In this document: piece after piece, positions 23,655 through 33,009 of the stretch
Layout: the number at the start of each line of letters is the position of its first letter
Numbering within the stretch: position 1 is the first letter of the stretch
Assembly (NCBI GenBank): GCA_025642075.2
Contig: JAODUO010000075.1
Location: forward strand, 82,501 to 146,500
From: Ridgeia piscesae
Taxonomy: Eukaryota > Annelida > Polychaeta > Sabellida > Siboglinidae
Direction of reading: 5' to 3'
DNA: 64,000 bases
Position numbers and translations under genes: made by a program
Notes under the pieces: generated by a model
Database searches by the model: none
The model's input: only the letters and a program-made list of their open reading frames with translations
What the model was told of the DNA's origin: nothing

Positions 23655-23947
23655 GTTCTTAGGTGGTTTGCTCCAAACAGCCCAAACTTGGGCTAACGCA
23701 GGAGTTGTTATTCTCTAGAATTAGTGAGTCCACTACAGGTTACACATTACCCTGTGTGGGATCTTTTACTTACCCTGGCATAGACACCAGATAGAAGGGA
23801 CCATCGACTTTTAGTGTCTGTTCCGAAAGACACATGCAAATGTGGGGTGTACAAAATTGCCTAAGTTTTGAAACGGCAGTAGGTGAAATTGAACCACTGT
23901 CCCCTCGATTGACAGTCCAGCGCTCTACCGTGCGACCACCGCTCCCC
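23655..23947 (-). mobile_element. tRNA-derived SINE, family A, copy 3
   Basis: This is the reverse complement of the family A body: it starts with AGGTGGTTTGCTCCAAACAG and CCCAAACTTGGGCTAACGCA, continues through TCTAGAATTAGTGAGTCCAC, and ends in the head CGATTGACAGTCCAGCGCTC then TACCGTGCGACCACCGCTCC. Small differences from copies 1 and 2, such as a decayed B box (GGTTCAATTTC on the minus strand), show independent decay. A short forward open frame over it is not a gene. Confidence 0.9.
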
Positions 23948-24108
23948 ACAGTCTGTAATTCATGTTCACAGTATTTTAAACCTGATCATCAAAATGGGAG
24001 TTTTGCTACAGAACAGTGGAATCCTGTTGTTCTCTTGTGTGGGTCTAACCTAGGTGTTGTTCATGTAAGTCCCATGTTATTAATCTCTCAAGATAAGTAC
24101 CTTCACGA

Positions 24109-24545
24109 CAGTAGCCCCTATGCCAATATTATAACAGTAGCCCCTATACCAATATCATACCAGTAGCCCCTATACCAATATCATACCAGTAGCCCCTATA
24201 CCAATATCATACCAGTAGCCCCTATACCAATATCATACCAGTAGCCCCTATGCCAATATCATACCAGTAGCCCTTATACCAATATCATACCAGTAGCCCC
24301 TATACCAATATCATAACAGTAGCCCCTATACCAATATCATACTAGTAGCCCCTATACCAATATCATACCAGTAGCCCCTATGCCAATATCATACCAGTAG
24401 CCCTTATACCAATATCATACCAGTAGCCCCTATACCAATATCATACCAGTAGCCCCTATGCCAATAGCCCCAGAGCAGTTAATCCCTATATTAATAGCTA
24501 CAGTAGCACACATACCAATAGCCACTGTGCAATTAGTCCCAAGCC
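24109..24545. repeat. 26-bp minisatellite, about 14 clean units with a degenerate right edge
   Basis: The unit is CAGTAGCCCCTATACCAATA plus TCATAC. A block containing ATGCCAATATC then CAGTAGCCCTTATACC occurs near 24,250 and again near 24,380, which points to duplication of a ~130-bp block. After 24,470 the pattern decays into CCAATAGCC variants, and loose CCAGTACC-like repeats continue to about 24,780. Confidence 0.93.
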
Positions 24546-24789
24546 GATGCCAATATTACCTACATGTATGTCAGTATTTTGACCCCCTTTACCTGTAACA
24601 CCCTCTCTCGTCTAGTGCAGGTACTGGCATAGGGTATATGCCAGTACCTCCATTGCATGTAACACCAATGTAGATAACATGTCAAAAACCAATTTGGGTG
24701 CGGGCACCAATACGCCACCCCGTACACCAATATCCCCATTCCAGTACCCCTTTTACCTGCAGCCCCCTATGCCAGAACCCCAAGGCTAG

Positions 24790-25472
24790 TAGCACCCTCC
24801 CTCACCCCAAGGTCATCGCTGTGCAGAAGGTCAGTAAACTAAAGTCCGGATTAGGTGACTGTTGTGATAACCCACTCATTAAAGGCATTCAGTACATGCA
24901 TGCATTATATATAACGCAACTTGTGATTGCATCGTCATATATGGTTCACTGGTTTCTCCGTGGTGCTAACACCCACATCTCCCAAGTATAAGTGTGTTTA
25001 CAAGTGTGTTTCTGCTGACTGGTGCATCAGGCTTGTGTGTCATGTGTCAGTGTGTCTGCCTGGCCAGCTGCATTATGCATGACTGCACCAGAAGTGAACC
25101 AATGGTCCAAGTCCGTTCGTTCCAGTCGGTGGTTAATACAAATGAATTAAGGCATCTGACGTAGTAAAATAATTGTAAGTTCTCACGTAGCACGAGATCT
25201 AGTCCTTAGGCTTGCTCACTGAGGTTGACACTCATCGCTGACGGGTCTGTGTCAACCAGCACCGATTTGACTTATCTGGGAAGTATTCAGCCATTCTGAA
25301 ATTACTACACAAATGTACATCACTAACTGATGATGTTGCTTTTGGCGTCAGGTAAGTTAGCTTTGTAAATTTGTTATATTGACAAATACTGATGGCTGTT
25401 ACCGTTTCTGCATATATTTGAAGAAGGCAAGTAAATGTGAATGATGTGTATGTTTGTTTATACATGTTCTTT
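24790..25472. other. Mostly unique sequence with one strong donor-like site
   Basis: A consensus CAG|GTAAGT donor sits at 25,349-25,357 on the + strand. The sequence upstream is open for about 37 codons in the matching frame, but no convincing polypyrimidine acceptor is visible. It could be an exon end or chance. No domain was recognised. Confidence 0.3.
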
Positions 25473-25483
25473 GTGTGTGTGTG

Positions 25484-25515
<32 letters not shown>

Positions 25516-25566
25516 GGTGTGTGTGTGTGTGTGTGTGCGCGCACATATTTCCATACATGCATAAGG

Positions 25567-25593
<27 letters not shown>
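25473..25593. repeat. (GT)n tract followed by (AT)n tract
   Basis: An interrupted TG run (about 25,473-25,540) is followed by a TA run (about 25,568-25,593). Open frames here are dinucleotide translations. Confidence 0.97.
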
Positions 25594-25598
<5 letters not shown>

Positions 25599-27979
25599 TG
25601 TGTATGCATGTATATATGTATGGGAAATATGTTTAAGTTGCCACAGAGAAAACATGTTAGTTGCACATATACCTTCAAAAGTACGGACAATGCACACTCT
25701 TGCATAATGAACTGGAGCACCTTTTACGAGGTCACAGAGTTAATACACTTGATTGATCGACTGATTAAATGATCAGTAAATGAAACAGTATCCTCCACCA
25801 TTCACAATAGATGCTCACACTTCTTAGAGACAGATCGGCACCAAGTGACTGATGGTGTTGGCATCGGTTAAATCTCTCACTCCTCTCTATCAATACAGAC
25901 ATCTTGGCATGCCAATGATCTTGGAACCTCAAGAGTTGGCAGGTCGCAGAAAACATCTGCAGGCCAGATCGATGCAGCTTTCCACGTACATTTTTGGTGC
26001 GAACGCAGCGCCGACTCAAAGTGCATCTAGTATATTGATGAGTAAACGAAGTTGTTGCTGTCAGTGCACAATCAAATATATGCGCTGTTGTGTTTCCCCA
26101 ACCGGCATTGATGTGAGAGGCAAGACGAATTGAGTTACGACCCATCTCAGTAGATTTGGGCAGACGACAGTAAATCTCTGCTTGCAGTTGCCTCCAGATC
26201 AATTGTGTAAATAGGCGGCGAGAAAAGTGCAGTTTGATGGTTCGGCATGCAGATTACCAGGCTGCTGCAGCTTAGCATTCAAGTCAGGCGACCGCGGAGT
26301 TAGGTAAATAGAATTTTCACATTTGCGCCGAAAGAGGATTTGATGGCTCGTGGGTTGTAGAAATAACTGGGCTAGAAATGCGTTTCAATCTAATCTCCGA
26401 TGCAGGTTACTTCCTGTTGCTGGTATTAACGTTAACCGTTAGCGTGGTTATGTTAAAGGGTTATGGGAAAGGTTGGGAAATTAATTTTGCTTTTTTATTG
26501 CTAAAGGGTTATGCTGTTTAAAAGAGTGGTTTAATAAATCAATGCCCATTGCTCAAGTTCACTCCACTGAATGAAAGAGTGTCTGTTTATATAAATCAAA
26601 TGCCTAACTGTCAGTAGTTTCTACAGTTACCAAAATGGAGGGAACTTTGGGTATTAACATGTATTACCTAATAAACTAACCTTTGTTTCCCTTGCACCTG
26701 TTAGCATTAAAAAATGGTGTCACTAAAAACATGCCAAATACCAACTTCAATGTTTGTGAATACATATGACGAAAGTTTTTTCCACAGTAATTGCGGTAGA
26801 ACTGAATACTTCCTAGATAAGTGGATTTGTTGCTCCAGCATACATCTTTGGCGGAGTTTGCATTTGGCTTGATACAATGCTATGCAAATTCAGTGTACTG
26901 TACTAAGCTTAATATGTTGCTGTCTTAAAGATTAGGTAAACATGCTTTTGAAAACAAATGTAAAGGAGGTCTGTGGATACAGGTCATTTGTTTCAGTCAT
27001 TTTAGATGTCTGTGACATTGAACCGTAGACAATCTTGAGCTGGAATCAGTGAGATCTGTGGAGTGTCCAGCGTCTAAGAGGGTGGCCAAATAGGGGCCAA
27101 ATTTAATCACCTTTTATTTTTCAATGCTAAAATGTAACGGTGCAGTGTATATATGAAATATTGTCAATGGGGTGGGTCATGGTTTCACTTTCACTTTACT
27201 TTATTGTCCTTAAAAAGGATATGCATTTTACAACTCATGATCACATCTAAAATATATGGGATGGTTCAAAATATGGCCATGGATGTGATTAGTTGCATAA
27301 GACTGCCTATATCTGGTGTGAATGAGACCCAAACTTTCTCGTTGCCTCTGTTAAATGTAGTTATATTTTACGGTGCATGTGGCATGTTGTACGTGTTCAT
27401 AAACTTCTGGTCTTGCTCTACATTTCTCCACATTGACACTGCAACAAAGTGAAGGCTGCAGGGGGTGGCTTGATCATTACACAGGCTTGAAAGCACCGAA
27501 TGATTGCCGTGGGACTTATTTGGACTAGCGGCCATCAGTTGCTTGCGGTCAGACTCTAAAACTGACCGCTGCGCGTGTCATGTTGTGATGTCATCACACA
27601 TACAACTCTTTTACATGTCTCGTCTAAGATGTGCCACGATATATCCTGGGGTGAATTGTGGGGGGGGAGGGAGGTCCTGACCCTTCGTTTTCATCACTAA
27701 ATGTTATGGGTACATTTAAAACCGAGTTATTTTTATTGTTTGAAAATCAGAGTTTACCGAGTTATTAATAAATGTAACATTTGTAATATTTAAGGGTTGT
27801 TGTCACGGTGGACAGATGTTAAAAGAATTATAGACATACTTTATATAGGGTACAGATTTTATATTAAAAGGACAGGTTTGAGTTATATGTACTAGAAAGA
27901 TGAGGGCTTTTGTTTGAAATTTACATCGGTCTGTGCAAATTTTCATTTGAATTATACATTTGTGAAAAGTTCACCAAGT
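25594..27979. other. Unique stretch, no supported gene
   Basis: A minus-strand open frame of 145 codons (25,765-26,202) and an overlapping forward frame lie in a slightly GC-richer patch. Neither has recognisable domains. A diverged exon is possible but unproven. The rest is AT-rich with only short frames. Confidence 0.4.
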
Positions 27980-28167
27980 CGGAAGAATAAAATGTTCAAA
28001 CAAGATTTCTTATTTTACAACTACCCGTACTATTTTTTAGTCACATCAATGTTTCAACCACCATCGGTGGCCTTCACAGGAACAATATCTTCACCTAGGT
28101 TGATGTGAGTAAAACATTATTAGTTGTGAAATCAGAAATCTTGTTTGAGTTGTAAATTGTTCTGCCG
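27980..28167. mobile_element. Small fold-back (hairpin) element
   Basis: Two ~70-bp arms face each other. CAAACAAGATTTCT at 27,997-28,010 has an exact inverse at 28,134-28,147. The flanking arm sequence also pairs, including TTTTACAACTA with TAGTTGTGAAA and TCACATCAA with TTGATGTGA. The ~50-bp loop holds a second hairpin, CCACCATCGGTGG. On the minus strand the loop reads CCTGTGAAGGCCACC then GATGGTGGTTGAAAC. The element has no coding capacity. It may be a MITE or a remnant of a retroelement carrying a structured RNA. Confidence 0.75.
28051..28080 (-). ncRNA. Possible degenerate hammerhead-ribozyme-like core
   Basis: On the minus strand a helix GGCCACC/GGUGGUU with a three-base GAU loop is preceded by CUGUGAA and followed by GAAAC. 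A hammerhead core has CUGAUGA, helix II, then GAAA, so the layout matches but the first core box does not. Hammerheads are known in Penelope-like elements and retrozymes of animals. As written the core would not be expected to cleave. This is a resemblance, not a firm call. Confidence 0.22.
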
Positions 28168-29742
28168 TGGCACAATGAATTGTTAATATTATAATCTTAC
28201 CCTAAACGAAGGTAACCTTGAGTAATAGCATGTATTATTTAATACATTTCCTCTGTTTGCATTGCTGAGTAAATATCACATATTTATGTAGCTTGTAAAA
28301 TATAAGGTACGTTGCACCAGTGTGTATGCTTCCAAGGTGACAATGGGTAGGTAATTAAAACCTGTTTATAAATCAATATTATGAATATAATAAATGTTGA
28401 ATAATATACTTGACCAAACCCCTTTGAAATGTGTAAATTAAAACATTGTTGACAGCTAATCATACTAAATCCAGCCTAATCTGCAGCGGGCCCATTGCTC
28501 CCATGATGACTCCCACCTGGCCTTATTTACGACATCTAGATTAATGACTATGGTTTGTCGAGCTCGAGTTTCTGGCAATTCTGATGCTGTAAATGTCCTG
28601 GCTTACTATTATTGCTTATCATTATTATTATTGTGCTTAGACAACATAGTATTGGGTCATTCAAACATTGTTTTGTTATGACGTCAATCTGTATATTGAT
28701 AGGATATGTTTGAAGTATTGTAAGTGAATCTACTCCCAAGTGTTGATGTCACATTCAGCGATCATTTCCGTCCTTGTAGACCATAAGACATGTGGTGAAA
28801 TGATGGCACACCATAAAAATTGTAATAATCCTTATTAAAATTGATACACGTCGATAATACATTACCTGGTACATTATGTAGACAATCTATGCATAAACAA
28901 TGCTGTTAACTAAAATACTCCAGTATTAAAGAAATATTTAAAAGATGTACATCAAGCCTGGTATTTAGGAGCAAGGGCTGTGGTAGGTTAACTAGATTTA
29001 TTGGGAGTGGGATTGATTGATTCCGTCTTAAGCAAAATCTCGGTGATCCAGAGAAACTGGAAACTCACTGAGACTAGATTCTGAAGACGCTGAGAGAGCT
29101 TAAGATTAAGCCTTCACCAGAAGGTCTCAGTCTTCTTAATCCGGAAGAGTCCATTATTAGGAAGGGTTAATTTCACCCGGGTGTGTAACGTATTCTTGTT
29201 GGGTTTCTTCTAGGGGGGGAATCTGCAGACATTGTCCACAAAAAAAGAACGGTGTTTTAGAAGCAATACTGTGTTTCATAAGCTTGCATAGTTTGGTGTT
29301 TTATATCACCTTTTGAAAATCAGGTATTTTTGCTCTCCAAGTCATCTCTAGCCGTCAAATAACACAAATTATTTGTGGATTGAAAGAAATGTTGAGTGAC
29401 ATCATTGGCAAACTGATGCAGTTACCAAGAAAATAGTCAAATAGATTTCTACCCTAACATAAACCTGCCTAGAGAAAATAATGTAACAAAGAAAATCCGT
29501 CCTCTCCAACTACTCAAACACTTCAGACTATAACAAAACACACAGTATTACTGAGGTATATGGGGCCGTCCCTTTGCCAGAAGTAAGTTTTTCTTGTATT
29601 AATCAAAAATGTGCTCTTTTGAACGTGAACAGCTTGGGTGGAATCATTCACGTCAATCACAGTAATTATTGGCAAATTAATGTTTGACAAACCAGGGTCA
29701 TTTCAGCCATTTATTTACGATGAATCTTTCTGGTGGTAATTT
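28168..29742. other. Unique AT-rich stretch, no gene seen
   Basis: No open frame of interest, no tandem array and no recognisable element. Confidence 0.55.
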
Positions 29743-29743
29743 G

Positions 29744-29775
<32 letters not shown>
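29743..29775. repeat. (TA)n microsatellite
   Basis: An uninterrupted TA run. Confidence 0.97.
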
Positions 29776-29778
<3 letters not shown>

Positions 29779-29970
29779 TACCAATGATAATCAATAATGT
29801 GGACACTAGACTTTTGAAATATTAGATAATGTAATGCAAGGTGAACTCTGACTTCCATTTGTCATATGTTGCCTTCTGTTTGGCCATCCGCATTCATTTG
29901 TTAAAATTTAACATGATTAGCAAATATGAGACTGTTGTATGGTATATTGATATAGTTGGTTACATACACA

Positions 29971-30049
29971 GAGTGGTGGGTGGGTGGGTGGTGGGTGGTG
30001 GGTGGTGGTGGGTGGTGGGTGGGTGGGTGGGTGGGTGGTGGTGGTGGTG
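29971..30049 (+). repeat. GGTGGGTG tract with strong G-quadruplex potential
   Basis: Consecutive GGGT units (around 30,017-30,037) give at least four G3 runs with single-T loops, among the most stable quadruplex patterns known. It directly adjoins the tetranucleotide block. Confidence 0.9.
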
Positions 30050-30465
30050 TTCGGGTCGGTCGGTCGGATCGATCGGATCGTCGGTCGTGATCGTCGATCG
30101 TCGTCGTCGATCGATCAATCGTCGATCGTCGATCATCGTCGGTCGTCGATCGTCGATCAGTCATCGAGTCGATCGATCGATCGATCGATCGATCGAGTCG
30201 ATCGTCGGTCGATCATCGATCGATCGATCGTCATCGGTCGGTCGATCGATGGGTCGTCGTCGATCGATCGATCGATCGATCGATCGATCGATCGATCGAT
30301 CGATCGATCGATCATCGATCGATCGTCGGTCGTCGATCGATCGAGTCGTCGATCGTCGATCGATCGGTCGGTCGGTCGGTCGGTCGGTCGGTCGGTCGGT
30401 CGGTCGGTCGGTCGGTCGGTCGGTCGGTCGGTCGGTCGGTCGGTCGGTCGGTCGGTCGGTCGGTC
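30050..30465. repeat. Mixed GATC/GTCG tetranucleotide block ending in pure (CGGT)n
   Basis: From 30,050 to about 30,365 the DNA is a shuffle of GATC, ATCG, GTCG and GTC steps, including self-complementary (GATC)n runs that could form cruciforms. From about 30,366 to 30,464 it is a pure CGGT repeat of about 24 copies. Arginine/serine-rich frames over it resemble RS domains only because of the repeat. Confidence 0.97.
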
Positions 30466-30852
30466 CTGTCAGTTATAAATACTCTTCATGGTCAGTCATC
30501 TGCCTGTCTTGAACATGACAGACAGGTCTCTGACTAAGTCCTTATTACTGTGGGTGTAAGCTAGGTGTAGTTACACATGTTGGCACTGTTAATTTTCTGC
30601 CCTTAGATTATACATAAATTAGACATAAGTTTTTCATTCTCAGCCAAAGGTCACTGTGTGACTGACTGGTGCATTGTGTTTGCCCATCTACAGGCTAAGA
30701 GGATGTCATTTTAAATCTCGTCTGTTTACAGCCAGCGATGTCTATAAATATGCAGCTCTCTCGTTATGGTCAAGGGCAGCAGTGACAAGTGTCCCCAACA
30801 TGTTGACGTTAGAGTGTGTGTGTCTCTAGTGTAGTGGCAAGACTTCAGGGGC

Positions 30853-30889
<37 letters not shown>

Positions 30890-31174
30890 ATACTGTTTGA
30901 TTATTTAACCTGACCTATAGCTGTGATGTAACCTATAAACAGCTTCCGTGAAAACCACTTCTGAGTGTAATGTACTCTTGCTTGGCCCTTCAGTTTGTTA
31001 TAGCTATATTTGTGAACTCGTCTAGCGAGGTTCTATATGTTACCTGTGAATTGCTAAGTTGTAGTGATATTTTATATTATCTCACTATTATGTTATTATT
31101 CCAGATTCGCCTTATGTCATTTTGTATATAACTGTGCATGCCCCTAGATGGGATACTTATTTGTTTATGTCCTT

Positions 31175-31176
<2 letters not shown>
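30466..31176. other. Unique spacer containing a (CA)n tract at about 30,857-30,887
   Basis: Only the dinucleotide tract was recognised; no gene was seen. Confidence 0.6.

Positions 31177-31246
<70 letters not shown>
31177..31246. repeat. (TA)n microsatellite, about 35 copies
   Basis: An uninterrupted run that can extrude as a cruciform. The frame over it is not coding. Confidence 0.98.
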
Positions 31247-31248
<2 letters not shown>

Positions 31249-31330
31249 AAAAGTCTACTGAATTTAAAGTTATATGCACTATAAAAGATCTAATCAAGTG
31301 GATGACAATAAATTGGAATAATCAACCACA

Positions 31331-31445
31331 TTAAGCATTAAGTGTGGTGTAGCTGAATACTCCCCAGAGAAGTTGACACATGGTGGTGTCTGATTGGATG
31401 ATCCGGATCTATCAAGGCTTAAAGTGTAAAGCATTTTGAGCTGTC
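31331..31445 (+). mobile_element. 3' module of a family B SINE
   Basis: AGCTGAATACTCCCCAGAGA, then AGTTGACACATGGTGGTGTC and GGATCTATCAAGG, resemble the 3' ends of the copies at 221 and 11,228 (TCCCAGAGAAGCC, GGTGTCTGAG, GGTCTGTCAGG). No tRNA head precedes it, so it is 5'-truncated. Confidence 0.5.
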
Positions 31446-32290
31446 CTTATGATTGGCTACTGCTCTTCATATTAAAACTAACTATTACCTTGTTCACAAT
31501 TATTACAAATATTTATCATAATCATCAATGGTTACAGATAAAATGCATTATTTAATAAAAGAGAAACAAGAAATTCCAATTCTACCCCCCCCCCAGGGTA
31601 GGCCTACAAGAAAGGATTAGTTACCAATCGATAATCACTTTGCTATTGTTCTTAATATGTTCACGTTTGAATAAATAATTTATTTAGTTATTTGCTCGTA
31701 TTTTAGTAAGTTTTCTATTAAGCAGAAATGTATAGAAACAAATTATCAAATCCATGTTTAATTTACCTCTCGTGAAAGATAAACATAGAACAATGATTTA
31801 TAGTGCACTTAATTTTAATGTGTCTTGAAAATAAAAAATTTAAATAATATCGCCTTGATTTCTCATTTCCACATCATTAGTGTGGCCCAATCTCTGCCAC
31901 ATGTTCGGCCCCATCTTTGGCCCGGCCCGGTGTTTACACAGACAGATATCACCATGCTAGATATATAGCCATCCCATTCCAGGAAGGCTGCAGGTAATTT
32001 CTAGGCATCCAGGAACATGTGTTCGTCATTTTGTAATAATGCTCTTGGCATGATAGCTTGCAAAGAAAACATCGTTGCGGACTAGGGGCTAATTTAGTGC
32101 AGGGGTCCAGGGGTGCAATTAGTTGCCCTCCACCAAATTTCTTAAACTGTGGTCAGGAAATGTCTGTGACGTGATGAAATTTGTTTATATGAAGTTGAAT
32201 GCTAAATAATCGGGGATTTTATTGAAGTTTCTCGTGAGTTTATATAGTACTGATACTACATTGATGCCATTGTATACAAGCTTGGGAAAC
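31446..32290. other. Unique AT-rich spacer, no gene seen
   Basis: It contains a C9 run at about 31,587 and otherwise nothing recognised. Confidence 0.55.
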
Positions 32291-32490
32291 TGGGAATAGT
32301 GGCTTTGTGGCCCATCAGCCAATCATAAGGATGTTGGTTCAAATCCTCCTCTGCTTGGCCATTTTAAAGCCTGGTCAATTTTTACACCGTACTTTTCCTG
32401 TGTCTCAGTAAAAGTCACCGGCGCCATCTACAGTGTGTGCCACACAGCAGGATAAGCATTATCACAGCAGGAAATGCATAAAAACCTTGT
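32291..32490 (+). mobile_element. Possible third tRNA-derived SINE (family C), single copy
   Basis: A B box GGTTCAAATCC lies at about 32,336, and an A-box-like TAGTGGCTTTGTGGCCC lies about 40 bp upstream. A non-tRNA body follows (CACCGGCGCCATCTACAGTG and CACAGCAGGATAAGC). No second copy occurs in the window, so SINE status rests on the pol III boxes. Confidence 0.45.
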
Positions 32491-33009
32491 CGTGTACTCG
32501 CTAACTCCAGAGACGAGAGCACGCGCATTAAATCCACTCATATTACTGGCCCTGGCTTTCTGTCCTGTTAGAATTGAAATCATTTCAACTAACCAACATC
32601 CACGCCACTACACCACATCAGTTATTACCAATACAAACTTGTTTCTCCTGATCAGTTAATTTCTAGCCATTTAATTTCTGCAGTTGCCAGCAAAACCATC
32701 CACTCCGAGACTTAGAGTGAGTGTAAACCCACGCTGGCACTTGGGAGAGTGACTAAGTAGCTGCAACACTGATGTAGTTGTTCCGTAATTATAACTCCAA
32801 ACAGTTTTGTTCCATTGTAGCTACTGCCCCATTATAGCAACATTTTATTTTTCTCCAATCTTTGTAAAAAGGTGTCATCAGTTGGAAGATATTAAAAATA
32901 AAAATAAGGTAATTTCTTCTATTATTAATAAAACCCTGGAAAACAGACTCAGAGACGCGTCAAGATTAGTCAATCTCAAAAATCGATAAGCTTTGCAATT
33001 TTCTACATC
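32491..33009. other. Unique spacer, no gene seen
   Basis: Short frames only. It leads directly into the large 23-bp array. Confidence 0.5.

Noticed and set aside
25765..26202. A 145-codon minus-strand frame as a gene
   Set aside because: No recognisable domain, no splice evidence, and the overlapping forward frame is equally open; left as undetermined.
29841..30512. Arg/Ser-rich frame resembling an RS domain
   Set aside because: It is a direct reading of GATC/GTCG/CGGT repeats.
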